From positions 97,103,801-97,167,800 of the forward strand of contig JBOZIK010000001.1 of NCBI GenBank assembly GCA_051453625.1: 64,000 nt of DNA, read 5' to 3'. The notes under the pieces were generated by a model. The model saw only the letters and a list, made by a program, of their open reading frames with translations. It was not told where the DNA came from and made no database searches. The translations under genes and the position numbers were made by a program. Position 1 is the first letter of the stretch. Each line of letters opens with the position of its first letter. This DNA is from Welwitschia mirabilis (Eukaryota; Gnetophyta; Gnetopsida; Welwitschiales). Of this stretch, positions 22,031-34,510 are shown piece after piece.

Positions 22031-24975
22031 AATGTGTTTTATGTACCTATAATAAACATTCATTATGATAAATGTTGATTTAATTTAAATTTAATATATC
22101 TAACCTTCATACTATTATTTTATAGGTTACTAATAGGATATGAAAAAATGTTCCAAGAGCTAGAGATCAGAATCCCTAAAAAGATGAGGACATGAGTTGA
22201 AGTGACAGTGGTATCGATCATCTTATAGAACTTACCTTCATTCTTACATTCTGGAATTATCTATGACTACTAAGTCAATTTTACTTTTTCATGACATAAT
22301 TTGAAGAGGACAAAAATTATGTAAAATTATAAACTCCAAAACCCTAACCTTAACTCTAATTTTTGCTTATATGAAAAGACTGTAATACCTCAGTTTTAGG
22401 GTTATTGTTAAAGGGTTGATAGTTGATAACTGAGTGATTACTGAGAGAGCATTTATTATGTACTTTTTCTAAGTTCGTCCATTAGATATGAGTTAGGACT
22501 TTAAGAATAACATAACATTAAAATATTTCGTCTAATTTCCTTATGGATGTATTTCTATTTTATTGATGTAATAAAGGCTAGAGTTTATTTCAATAGGATA
22601 TCTTGGTTTTAAGTGTGTTTGTAGATCATACTTGTTATACTTGATAGAGATTAAAATTTGTTAAGTATTTTTTTTCTATTTCTAAGTGGTTCTTTTATGT
22701 TAATCTTAGTCTAGGGCTTTCTTCCATTTGATGTTCTTTGGGAGTGAAGTCCTACTTTACATGCTCTTGGAGTTAGTTATGAGAGAAAAGGTGAACTAAA
22801 AATCTCCATTATTACTAATATGGTGAATGAGATTATGTAACCATGCTTAAGCTTTATTAAATGCTTTATAAAACTCCTTTAGACTAATTACAAAACATAT
22901 TTACTTTCCTTGAAGAATGAAGTCATCGCTATTATATGCATGCTAAATCTTAAGGTTATGTCTCATCTCTAATTTAGCTTAGTATGTAATAACACTATTT
23001 TTTTCTTATGATTTTCTATACAACATCATTTTATAATAGTTATACATATAATTTATGTAAGCTTTTATACATTACTAAATTAATCTCTCGGGAAGAATAA
23101 CGTTAAGACTATACTACAAATAGAAGTCCTACTTATTATTAGTAAAAGTTAGATTTAGCCACATAAGATTTGTATTCTTAGGATAATATTATAATTAACA
23201 TACATAAATATAGATATAAGTGTAGCAATATTTTATTAGAAACATATGTATCAACTGCATAATACATAACTAACTACCTATTAAATACATATAAGTAGTG
23301 CACATGCGATGTGCATATTGGAACTTGTACATTGTTGTTATATTCCTATGTGTGTTGTTATTTATTTTAAACACATTTAGATAAGGTTTTCATGTGATTA
23401 TATTATGCGGATAATGCCTTTCCATAAAGCACTTATTAAAACCATATAAAAGTAGACATAGTATGCTCCCACTTGGAAAAAACAAATATGTATATTTTGA
23501 ATCAAATGGTATTGACTGCATACTATACAATGATAACATGTAACACATATACATAGTAGACACATATGAAATCCTACACATTAAACATTGTACTTTTTAA
23601 CCTCTGATGCATTTGGTCTTCTATGTTGTAAAGGCATGAAAGTGTACCAAGTATGCCAATAGATGTCTATCTATTTAATGTGTTTGATAGTAAAATGGTA
23701 ATCAATAATTCCTTAAATGGTTATATCTTGTTTCTTGAGTATGAATCATGAACTAATAAGTGTATTAGCAAATCTTTTATATGGCTAGACACAAGTAGAC
23801 TTATAGTGTTATGTGTACAGAGACTAGCAATAGGTAGGCATAGTGTGTCAATAATAGAATGATTAGTGTAGATGTGGCATTTTGCCAATGACCATATTTA
23901 TTACTACACTAAATATACACCTCTATGACGCAACTAAAGTGAGTATGCTACCTAGAATGAGTGGTATGTATTATATGTAAGTTACAATATCTAACCTCAA
24001 TAGTTAGGAATGGTATGATGTCTTATGTATTACAATGTCTAACATCAATAGTTAGGAATGGTATGATGCCTTATGTATGGCATCTGCTGTCTATCTAAGA
24101 GAGTGTAGTATGTGAGGTTTATGAAATCATGGTGGTAGAGGTGTCAAACGTACTTAGTAAATTAAAACCATCAATTATACATTCAATTATCCACTAGTAG
24201 GGGACAAATGAATATTGAGGGATTAGGTCTATATAAGACTACCCTTATGATGGCATAACTCGTTGTAATGAAGTATTAAGTATTTAATGTATTCATAAGT
24301 AAAAGGTAAATACCAATCCATTTTTCTTACTTGTGCACAAATTTAACCCTAAATCTATGTCACTATTCACATAACTAAGTGAATCACAGTATAATAACAA
24401 TACTAAATCCTATGGGAAAAGTAAAAATTTTTCCAATAATGTTGTGTTGAAACTAAACCCCTAAGCACCGAGTTACATGCACTAGTTGGATTAGAACCTT
24501 ATAAATACTAAGAGCCAACTTAATAAATATGTGACTTTGTATGAGTGTTATAGGTTAGAATTCATGATACTTCTATATGACTTCTATCATGTATATATCG
24601 TTATATAATCTCATAACAATGATGCATGTCGTAAAGTGACAATGGAGCTAGCATAAGATTTGGATTATAATGGACTACATTAATTTCTTTAATGGTTGAG
24701 AATAATAAGCTATACATCTATCATTAGTAACTAATCCAAATGATGAGTAATCCTTCTTCTCCATAAGTCACTATACTAATTCAAACCTAATAAATACACT
24801 ATGTGTTTACTTCTCTAATGGTGGAAACATTACTATCATGGATGATATTTCTGTGGGTGGCATTATAAAAACCCCTTTCTAGTGTTTGATTACATATTGA
24901 CACTTAGTGGATGTGAGAAATTAAAGAAACTAGCAAGTCATACTAATAAACATTATAAATCACTAGCATGACATG
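22031..24975. other. AT-rich stretch, possible LTR start at 22384, otherwise unassigned
   Basis: TGTAATACCTCAGTTTTAGG at about 22384 looks like a gypsy-type LTR start, but no partner copy was found. Around 22815-22850 the phrase TATGGTGAATGAGATTATGT resembles a segment in the LTR family at 38001, 47390 and 51657. No protein signal was found. It ends at the copia element at 24976. Confidence 0.4.
23983..24078 (+). repeat. 48-bp tandem duplication
   Basis: Two head-to-tail 48-base units (23983-24030 and 24031-24078) differ at three positions only. In a region where most repeats are badly diverged this duplication looks recent. Confidence 0.9.
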
Positions 24976-25161
24976 TGTTGGAAAATAGAAGAGCAAGAAA
25001 AATGAGTAGGATTTCCAAAAATTAAAATTTTTTTCTAAAATATTCTTGTCAGTTATTACAAAGAAGAGATTGATTTTAAAGACAAGAATACCATTAGGAT
25101 TCTACTAGGATTTTCATGTCCCCTTAGATATAAGACCACGGTGTGCATATAAACTTTAGTA
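24976..25161 (-). repeat. 3' LTR of the copia element
   Basis: 186 bases matching 31748-31937 through most of their length (AATAGAAGAG, AAAGAGATTGATTTTAAAG, ATACCATTAG, ACTAGGATTTTCATGT). Homology stops at TTTAGTA, where the polypurine tract begins. Confidence 0.85.
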
Positions 25162-25174
25162 ATTCCTCCCTTAA
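25162..25174 (-). other. Polypurine tract of the copia element
   Basis: TTAAGGGAGGAAT on the minus strand, directly before the 3' LTR. It primes plus-strand synthesis in LTR retrotransposons. Its position confirms the minus-strand orientation. Confidence 0.75.
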
Positions 25175-25549
25175 CATGCAAATATGCTATTTTCCAAGGG
25201 AAAAATGGAGTACCATCAGGAAAACCTTAGGAATGCAGCCTATAATAAAATCTCCTTAAAATATTTATTATGTAAGAAAACTACTTCATTGAAGAAGTAG
25301 TCAATTTACTGTCATACATACAATAGCAGATAGGACTAGTAGGTGCATTACACATTCAATAATGCTAGGCGAAAAAAGGTACTATACATCCCATGATACT
25401 AGTACAAAAGTATACTACAAATATCTTAGTACTAGGATTAAAGTAACTTTAAATAGAAACTTAAAATTCAAATGAAGCTCCTAATGTACAAAATAATGGA
25501 TTTAAATAAACTCATTGTTAATTTGATTTTAGATTTAAAGTGCTAGAAC

Positions 25550-27480
25550 TTGTCTCAACCAAGTATCTTTGTTTGAGTATTATTTATTTTTATGGTCAAA
25601 TGATGTACTAGTGCAATAACTTCATGTTGTATAAGTTCCCTAGTTTTATGAACCCACTTTTATAATATGTTCTATAATTACATAGTATTCTTCTTTTATG
25701 GATTGAATCCACTAATTGTATAGAATAACATCTTTTAAAGAAGTTAGTTTACCATCAAAGTAAATCTCATCATCATCATCATAATGAGTTACATGTGAGC
25801 CATGTTTGGTTCTAGTTTTACCCTTCTTGTTATTATGTCTTGGAGAGTAAACTGTAACCAATTATATTGATGTTATCTCTAGGTAGTATTAGCTTCTTTA
25901 GTTGGAAAACCTACTAAATTACTAGTAGAACCATGATTAATTATGCTAGTAATATAAACTTATTTAATTCCTATAGGTTGAAATGTAAACATACCAATAA
26001 AAGGAATTAAAGTATTATTGGTGGCTATATCTTCCTCCTTAACCATAAGACATTGATGATATAATATATTTATTATGTTAGAAGAAGGATGAAGCTTTAA
26101 AAGATTAAGTTGAGAATTATTGTTTAAAGTCATTATGAAGATAATATCATAAGAAATAATGATCTTATGATGATTTATAAGATACACTCAATAATCTTTC
26201 TAATTAGTTGGATATCCCACAAAGATACTGATGTAAGCATATGCTTCAAAATTTTCACAATGTTCACTTAGAATATGGAAATAGCAATTGTAATCAAAAA
26301 CATAAAAATGGTTTAACTTTAGCTTATACCCATATCATTTTTTAGCTGTAGATACTCCTTTTTTAGTATGGCAACCAATATAATTATTAAAATGTATAGT
26401 AGTATTTACTACTTTACCTCAAAATAGGTCTTACAAACATTGATATACATTATAGAATGTTCCATATTCATGTTAGTACAATTAAATTGCTTAGTAATGT
26501 AAATTTATTAGGGCATCCTTGGGTAGGTCTTTAAAAGTTGAATCTCTTTAAAAGTAAAAAATTCATTGAACTTGATAGATTTGCATTCATTAGCATTATT
26601 AAAGTAAAATATTTTAATCTAATAGTTTGCTTGCTATCCACTTTAGTTTTAAACTTCTTAATAATATTTAAATTTTATGATTTAAATTTAATGAAGTAGA
26701 CCTAAGCCATTTAGGAATACTCATCAATAAAGAAGATAAAGAAACAAAATCCATGAAGAGTAGAAACTAGAATAGCTCCTCACTGTAAATAAGCAAAAGT
26801 GTTTCATCAACATGTCACTTACTTAGTGTAAACTATCCTCTACTTACTTTGCCCATAATACATTCTTTACACTAAGGAATATCCCATGGAATAGATGGAG
26901 GAATCCAGTGGCCATTCTTAAGCATTAAATTCATTGTACGAGGAGTAGAATGCCCTAATTAAGCATGCCATAGTAGCAAGAAAGAGATCTCATCTTGTAA
27001 AAATGTGTAGATGATCTCTTACATTCTAATACAACTATGAAGAAGAATAAGCTTATCATTCATGCATTCTTTCATGACTTACTATTGATCACCCTTATAA
27101 ATATACACTAAGTGCTTTATCATGAAAATAGAATGATATTCTCACACTAGAGTGGAAAGCAATAAAAGCTAAGAGCTCAAGGAATGAACATATAGAATAT
27201 GAGGATTAATTTATAAAGAAAGCAATGTCAAGTCAACGATAATCAAACCATAGTATTCCATAGGATCTAGATTTCTTTTTGCCAAATAAACATGACTCAA
27301 TACTTTAATGAAGTTATTAAAATAATCACATTAATAAGTCATGTGAGGACTTACACTTGTGTCAAGAATTCACATGTCATAATGAAATATGTGCTTACTT
27401 ATACTAATAAATTAAAAGTTTTAAAAGAATGAATTTGATTCAAAATTTTCACCATAACTAAGAAAATTAAATTCTTTAGC
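25550..27480 (-). pseudogene. Copia pol remnant: protease, integrase, start of RT
   Basis: Minus-strand readings in order. Near 27378-27335, ILDTSVSPHMTY is the protease block (active site D-T-G/S changed to DTS). Near 26980-26760, LLWHA, a stop, LGH, then NLMLKNG and CKECIMGK form the pre-integrase and zinc-binding part. At 26720-26400 broken integrase-core blocks such as FMDFVSL and LLMSIPKWL are readable. At about 25760-25560, SLKDVILYN and SIKEEYYVIIEH resemble the opening of copia RT. Stops are frequent, and an open run at 25960-26187 has no clear function. The catalytic half of RT is deleted before the 3' LTR. Confidence 0.8.
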
Positions 27481-30079
27481 AAATGCATTTTACTTACGCA
27501 TAGAATTTATTTTGTTTGAAGAAATCCTATAGAAGTTTGCAATATGATAGTGTATTCTCAATTATGAGTGCTAATATTTGTTCTTCTTAGGAATCATAAT
27601 ATTCTAAATTTACTTCTAGTTTTGCTAAGTTTGATTAGGCTTCTTATTTTGCTATTTTTATGCAGCTTAATCCTAATCATGAGGGAATTCCTTTTGCAAA
27701 TGGAATTTATTAGTAGACTATTTATTTTAACAAGAAGAATCTTAAGAATAAGAAACATTGCATGAAGTATCAAAGAAAGAAAATATCATGAAGTTAAAAT
27801 AATCTTTAGTGAAAATGAGATCCTTATTAAGCATATCAAAAAGTCATACTATTTAATTACTTATTTTCATATAGCAACATAATATAACTACACAAACAAA
27901 ATTCTTTCAAAAAAATAGTAGATGAGATAATAAAGGTAAATTTGTATTTATAAATCAATCTCTACTACTTTTGCCTTAATGTCTTGCATCTATGTAATTA
28001 ATTATCTCATTTTTTTCTTTCTCATAATGCAAACTATTCATGTGACTTATGTAGTTAACGAGCTTCAAATCATTTTTGAAGTATAATGTGTTCCTTAAGT
28101 AATATAAGTTGGTATAGATCATTTTGATCTGATTAGCCAACTTTTTATGTTAATAAGAAATAGAGTTCTACATAATCTGCATTAATGTTTTATTAATATT
28201 TTATAAATTAGCCTCTTTAGCCTGATCATGAAGAGGTATGTATGCATGTATCAAAAAAATCCCTTTCATAATCATAAATCCACATGGTTAACATAAGATC
28301 CACATGATAAAAATCTAATAACTAATCATATTAAAGAGTGACTTTGATATTGGTCATGATCCTATTAGTGAAAATGTATATAAAAGAATCTAACAACCAC
28401 TAAAACTTAGCCTTTGAAGATCATCCCATTGGTGAAAAAAGGATAAGCACTAGAAGAGAATTAACAAGTGGTAAGATAAAGTTTAAAATTGAAGGAACAA
28501 ATAAAAGTGATCTATTTATCACATAATGAAATGTTCTTAAGTTCAAAAAAGGATATAAGAGGAAAAAAGTACTAAGAGATGATATAATTACAAGCAAAGG
28601 GATCTTGCTCTGATTCACAATTTCAAGTGAGAAATCTTGGTCTCATCTATAATTTCAAGTAATCTATCCAAGTCATAATGCAACTAAAGCAATGAGCTAA
28701 AATTTAATAATAGAGAGGTACAAGCACTAAAAAAGAAAATCAAGTCCAAAAATTAAGTGATCTATCTAACTTACAAAGTATGTCAATCATAAGAAAGAGA
28801 AACAAAGGTACTTACTCTAAAATTTCTTAATGTGAGCAAGGTAGATTTTAATGCAAGGAATATAAATTGATGATTATTTAATAAAAATGATAATATTAGT
28901 TAATTTTAAAGTTTATTTTCAAATTTGAGGTTTAATTATGTCCTCTCTAAGGCTAATATTCTTGTCTCTGAAGGGAATCAAAAGATAAAATGTAACTCAC
29001 ATTATTGGGCTTTCAAGTTATCAGCTAGTTTTAGTTACCTCAACTATATACCTCCCTTAAAGGAGAGTATCATGTAATGTTAATGATTTAATTATATCTT
29101 AGGCTTAGTAATATTTAAATTTTATTAAATCTTAGCCCTTGGTAATAAAATCTAAGTAGAACCTACTACTATTTCTTTAGTATTCACCTAATATGTCCTT
29201 AATTATTAAGGTGTACATGAGAATCTAAATCTCAAGGTGCTTAGAATGTTTTCTCTTAAGAGAGATAACACTCTTCATGTAATCCAAGCTTCATGATTAT
29301 GGAAGCCAAGACTACACAATAAGCTTTAGAAAGTAGTATAAAGCCTGATATGGATCTTTGTCTGTGTAAGGCTACCCATGCCCATTACTAATCAAATCTT
29401 ATTACTATGAAAGAGAATCAATATTTAAGGGGTGAAAATAATTTTTCTTTTTATTATTTAACTTAATTAAGATTAATAGAATTGTTAAGTATGGAGAGAA
29501 AGTAAAGGATTAATACACAACAAAAAAGGATTAACTATGGTATAGCTAAGCTAAGTAGATCTTTCTTACCATCCAACTTAGCTTAATCGACCCAAATCAT
29601 AAAAATAGTTTAAGAGAAAGAAACGAAATTAAGTCAAGGAATCTTGATTTACATTCCAAGTTAACTTGATAATAGAGCTTTGACTTAGAAAAACCTAAAA
29701 ATGCTAAAAAATCTTAAAGAACTCAAAAATAATGAAAATAAGAACTCAAAGCATAAGAAAAAGAGCTTAAAAAGATATTGATCAACATACCAAGTTGTTT
29801 TGATTATAAAAAGTGAGTTTAGAGTTTACAAGTTTGAAAAATACCACAAAAACTTAAAAAATTGCTTAAGAAGATTCAAACATAGAGATATGCACAAAAC
29901 TATACATGTTCACAAAATAGAGCCAAATACTAAATAATTATTAGCCAAAGAATATGTATGTAAAATTAGGTAATGGTTAAGCAATTGGTTAGAAAAATTA
30001 CATGCCTATGAGATAGAGCCAAAAGATAACCAATGTTTAGAATGTTGGATGTGCAAATAATAGAAAAAAAAATTCTGAC
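27481..30079. other. Upstream part of the copia element, gag region not clearly readable
   Basis: This interval should contain gag and leader on the minus strand. I find no convincing zinc knuckle, only lysine-rich broken frames at 27500-28600. Near 29045-29060 the minus strand has a second polypurine-like tract (CTTTAAGGGAGG), which may mark another nested LTR starting at about 29043. The open run at 28421-28618 is not recognisable. Confidence 0.4.
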
Positions 30080-30300
30080 ACAAACTTAAAAATAATTTTT
30101 TTCCACCTCCTTAGACTTAAACCTTTGANNNNNNNNNNNNNNNNNNNNNNNNNNNNNNNNNNNNNNNNNNNNNNNNNNNNNNNNNNNNNNNNNNNNNNNN
30201 NNNNNNNNNNNNNNNNNNNNNNNNNNNNTCCCTAGACTTAAACCTTTGATGTTAAACATGAGAGGGAAAGCCCTTTGCCACTACACCAACATGCTACTAT
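30080..30300 (-). mobile_element. tRNA-derived SINE remnant
   Basis: The minus strand has a box A-like TGGTGTAGTGG (30278-30288) and, 33 bases on, a box B-like GGTTTAAGTCT (30234-30244, from GGTTCAAGTCC by C-to-T changes). Together they form an internal RNA polymerase III promoter, followed by an A-rich tail beyond a GGAGGTGG word. It lacks a tRNA fold, so a SINE is more likely than a tRNA gene. A 100-N gap at 30129-30228 duplicates part of it. Confidence 0.6.
30108..30249. repeat. 21-bp duplication flanking a 100-N gap
   Basis: Positions 30108-30128 and 30229-30249 are the same 21 bases with one mismatch, on either side of 100 N (30129-30228). As at 242-341, this suggests unmerged contig ends rather than missing DNA. 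Confidence 0.8.
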
Positions 30301-30339
30301 TGTTTCATAATGATTCCATAATCCTAAAGACACTTATGT

Positions 30340-31290
30340 ATAGGATATTTAACAACTAGTACATTAGTGATTTGGAAAGCACGACTAGTAGTTTAGGTAG
30401 TTACAAAAGATGAATCAGACAAGAGGCTTAGGCACTAGTGGACTAACAATGAGAAGAACCACAAATCGAGGATGCCAGTAGATTGGCAGTGGGAGTAAGA
30501 TATGAAGTAATATATAGTAGGATAATCAACATAAGGTTAATGTAGGTAGAGAGAAACATTACAACAATAGAGGATTCCAATAGGATAGACAATAGTCATT
30601 AAGAGAATCATGTAGTGGAAAAGAAGAGTAGCTTATCAAAACTAAATAATAATAGAGAAGACTATGGAATCTCTAATAAGTACACATAATGGAAAACACA
30701 ACATAGTGTACCAAAGTACAATAAGGTCAAATCATTCAAGGAATATGGTAATAGATGGGTGCATTATAGGAAGACTGCAAGAAAGCATGATAGATCATAG
30801 TGGGCAAGTGCAGGTTGGTGAGCAGTGATAAGGAAATAGTAAGAAGGGAAAGCATAATGATAGAGGATTAACAACATACTGGTAGATAGGTTAGTATTAT
30901 GATGGTCCATAGTAGGATAGCATACAATTGTAGCCTAGAAAAGAAAGTGATCAAGTGATGGAAAAGTAGTAAGATTAGTTGTAGTAGAAATTGAAGGCAC
31001 ATATGTGGTATAGGAATAAAGATTTCATGTAGTAGATCACCAATGGACTATGAAGTAAAGTGCAGTGTAAGTGCCATAACTAGTGGGTGGTAATAAACTA
31101 AGAGGTACAGTGAAGAACAAGTAGTACTAATATAGGCAAAAACATTAGCAGTGGTGATGTGGAGTATCAAGCATGCAATAAGGCACAATAATAGTAGTAG
31201 AAATGTAGGTATAACAAACATAGTGAGAGTGTAGTAGTTTGATAAGAAGAGTGCAAGAAGATCACAACACATAGTGGGTAAGTGAGAATG
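30340..31290. other. Purine-rich, strand-asymmetric block without coding signal
   Basis: About 950 bases in which A and G dominate the plus strand, with words such as GTAGTGG, ATAGTAGG and GGTAGATAGG recurring irregularly. No protein was seen on either strand; the minus-strand open run at 31048-31272 is a by-product. It may be a decayed low-complexity or satellite-like tract inside the copia element. Confidence 0.45.
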
Positions 31291-31329
31291 GCCCAGATCA
31301 TAAGTAACTATTTTAACAGAGTCAACTAG

Positions 31330-31660
31330 GATGAAAACCCCATTTTTAAACTGTCAAAAAGCCAAAAAGATTATTCTTTTTTTAAAAAAATTAGATTTTC
31401 TTTAAAAATAAAAAAGAAACCCAAAAAAATGAATGCCCCTTCTTAAAGAAAATTATGCCCATTAAAGAAAAAAATATTCTTCTAAAAAATAAGAGTTAAT
31501 ATTTTGCTAAGCAAGCCCCTTTCCCAAAAACAAAATTGAATTTTTTTAAAAAAAATTCTTAAAAAAAGAAAAAACAATAAAGGGAAAAAACAACAAGGCT
31601 AAAAGAGAGAAATAAAAGGCCAAAAATAAAGCTTAATAAGCCCTTGAAAAGGTTTAAAAA
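31330..31660. repeat. A-rich low-complexity stretch
   Basis: Runs of A broken by TTCTT and CCC words, with no reading frame. It lies just inside the copia 5' end. Confidence 0.6.
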
Positions 31661-31733
31661 AACTCTAAGGAGGCCATCAGAAGCCTTAAAGATTAAGAGT
31701 TGCTAAAGAGAGCTTCACAAAATCTCCTCTAGA

Positions 31734-31745
31734 GCTCTAACACTA
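31734..31745 (-). other. Decayed initiator-tRNA-Met primer-binding site
   Basis: The minus strand reads TAGTGTTAGAGC where TGGTATCAGAGC is expected; all three changes are transitions. It follows the 5' LTR end after two bases. Confidence 0.7.
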
Positions 31746-31747
31746 CT

Positions 31748-31937
31748 TGTTAGAAAATAGAAGAGTAAAAAACATGAGTAAGATTTTCTAAAATTAAAAA
31801 TTTATTTCTTTAAAATATTCTTTATTATTTATTACAAAAAAGAGATTTATTTTAAAGGCAAGCATACCATTAGAATTTCACTAGGATTTTCATGTTCTCC
31901 TAGAAATAGAATCATAATGTGCATAGAAACCTTAGTA
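31748..31937 (-). repeat. 5' LTR of the copia element
   Basis: 190 bases matching the 3' LTR at 24976-25161. It is followed on the minus strand by the primer-binding site at 31734-31745. Confidence 0.85.
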
Positions 31938-33950
31938 GGCATGTACATAAATGATGAAAGCAACTTTAATAATAAACTAGCATTCTCATGAGTGAATGAG
32001 GGGTTTGCCACCTTTTCTTTATTATAACTATTTAAGAAGATGTAAGCACAAGAAGGATGAGTGATATACTATTATTTTCATGGTTTAATTTAGCTATGCT
32101 TGTATATCTATATACACTATGAGTTCTATGAAATATCATCCTAGGGATATAAATCTTGTGAGGCAAAATCCAAATTTTATCAAAATATACTAAGACTTTC
32201 ATTTGATGTATAATAAAAGTGTCATTCATCCCAAAGGATAAATGTAGTAGATAAAGTAGTACAAAAATGCAAAAAACATTATTTTTGTAATTGTCATAAA
32301 GAGATTCAATATTGCAAGAGAGTGTTGTTAATTGATAAAGTGATATAGGAATGAGGTATAGCTCTAAGCATCTAGAATGATCATAACAACAATTATCTTA
32401 GAAAAATTATCTTAAGCATTTATTCAAGCTCAAGTATGGTAACATAATCTTATCCATGACATAAGTGTTACTAAAGCCTCCAAGTTATCTTAGCTCTTAT
32501 AGCCCATTTCACAAGCATGAAAGTAGGAAATCATTCCAAATAACATCAATGATAATAAACTATGGGTTAAGCTATGCACATAAAAAATCACTTAGAAATT
32601 CCTAAGATCTTAACATGCTTTAATATAAATCAAGATAACATTATAAGTACATAAAAGAATTCACACTTAAAATCAAAAAAGTAAACTAAAGAAGCTACAT
32701 CACTTTATTAAAATAATAGAATAAAATATACATGAGTAAAAGATTCAAGCACAATCTTGAAATTTCATGTTAGCCTTAAGGATTAACTCATTCCTAAAGA
32801 AAAGAATTTAGAAAAAAAATATATCTAGAGCTTCTCTTAACTTTAAAATATTAACAATAAATAGCATGTAAGAATATGTCATAAAAATAAAATCTAAGTA
32901 TTATCTTATAGCTTAAATGTTAGGGTTAGAATTAGGGTTTTAAAAATTATATAATTTTGACATCTTCAAATCAATCCACTAATAACCTTAATGATCTTGC
33001 AATATGCAATAGGTTTTAAAACATAAGATTAAGCTTTTAAATCATAAGATAATGGGTGCCATTATTAGATAATATCATTGCCACTAGCTTTCTAAGGAAT
33101 TTCACTATGATCCTTTGGGTCATGCTCTAACATCTTATTAAAGACCTAAAAACTTCAATGATAAAGGTAAAATTTACTTTTTGTGATTTCATTAGCATAA
33201 ATCAAGATAAAATAATAAAAATATGAGATTTAAAACTTAATTATGCTAAATTAACCTTAATTATGGAAGTAAATATTAATTTTTACATGTTATCATATTT
33301 CTAGCCAAACTTTTTCTAGTGTCCTACTAAAAAGGTGTGAAAGCTTCATAACATGAAAAAAGTGTAAGTTTAAAACATTTAATTATTAAATAAATGTGAT
33401 GAAAAATTAGAAATAATTAGCTAATTTAAGGCTAATTTCACTAAAATAAGATGGGTAAAATATAGAAGATAAAAAGTCTAAGTAAAATTACCATTCCCCC
33501 AATTAAATCTAACATTATCATTAAAGTTAACAAAATGGAATTAAAATTCATATGGAAACAATTATGAAAAAACTTAAGATGCATATCGTAATTCAAAAAA
33601 AGTGAATTTCATTAAACTTGAAAAACCCTTATATCAAAAACAAGTTTATACAATCCAAAAATTACAAAACAATGCAAAGTACATATAAATATTTATAATA
33701 ATAAACTATAAGATGAAGTGTGGAAAAAATTCTAAAAGAATTAGAAATCTTCTTCATTTTTCTCCAAAGCTTTACTCTCTAATTATTTGGCATTTTTAGT
33801 GCTTATTCTAAATATGTATCAATGAGGAAGAGGAGAAAAAGGTACATGAGATGTTTTTTTAATGGGTAAGCTACCTTTATTTCTAGTAATACAAGGAGAA
33901 TATAAAAAATAAAGGGCTTGAAAAGGAGTTGGAGAATGGTCTCAAGGTTT
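31938..33950. other. AT-rich stretch without identified genes
   Basis: No element ends or protein motifs were recognised. The minus-strand open run at 32032-32229 is not protein-like. The stretch is presumably the sequence into which the copia element inserted, continuing from 22031-24975. Confidence 0.4.
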
Positions 33951-34510
33951 TTATTCTAGTTTATCTTCTTGTTTCACTTCTTGAAGTTCTATTGAAATAA
34001 AATCTTCATTCTTGGACTTCTTAACTTGCATAATATTTTTAGGGGTAATGATTTCTATATGTGTCCAGTCCCAATCATCATATCTAAGGGCTAGAGAGAA
34101 GGCATTTTGAAGTGCACATGAGACTAGAAATAGAAGAGGCAAATTTCTCCCAATCTCTACATGAGTAGCTATGGGCCTAGAAATGCATTTATCCATTGTA
34201 AAAGATTTATTATATTAGATGATTCTAATCATGTCCAAATGATTTTTATAAGCATTAGTTACATAGAAGGTAGAAAAGTGTTTTTAATGATGAATCCAAC
34301 AAGGGAAAGTTATTTTTTGTAGAGGCATTTACAAGCTAAGACACCCTCTCTATTAGGATCATATTCCACATTTAAGGATTCATAATAAGAACTAAAATTC
34401 ATAATAAGAAAAAGGATTAGATCATCATGATGGCTTACTTCAAAGATGCTTTTGAAATATCTTAAATTGATAATAAAAGAAGTGACATGAGCATAAGAAT
34501 GAATTATCAA
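33951..34510 (-). pseudogene. Unrecognised ORF remnant downstream of an Athila-type primer site
   Basis: Two minus-strand open runs, 34310-34510 and 33951-34196, have protein-like composition (for example ISRPIATHVEIGRNLPLLFL, RYDDWDWTHIEI, NVEYDPNREGVLACKCLYKK) and lie in order after the primer-binding site at 34914-34931. They could be the N-terminal part of a gag-like ORF or an extra ORF of a Tat/Athila element; I do not recognise the family. Stops and a frame shift separate them. The second run ends in an acidic and lysine-rich tail. Confidence 0.45.

Larger units (their letters stand above)
24976..31937 (-). mobile_element. Ty1/copia retrotransposon with ~188-bp LTRs, decayed
   Basis: Minus-strand element bounded by two similar LTRs: 24976-25161 (3' LTR) and 31748-31937 (5' LTR). 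The plus-strand ends begin TGTTGGAAAATAG and TGTTAGAAAATAG. A polypurine tract (TTAAGGGAGGAAT) abuts the 3' LTR and a decayed initiator-tRNA-Met primer site abuts the 5' LTR. Flanks GACATG (24970-24975) and GGCATG (31938-31943) may be the imperfect target-site duplication. Inside lie protease, integrase and an RT start; RNase H and most of RT are lost. The 5' part (about 29-31.7 kb) holds non-gag material, including a SINE-like piece. Confidence 0.85.

Noticed and set aside
30229-30300. A functional tRNA gene
   Set aside because: Box A and box B are present, but acceptor and anticodon arms do not pair and box B has lost key bases; a SINE remnant fits better.
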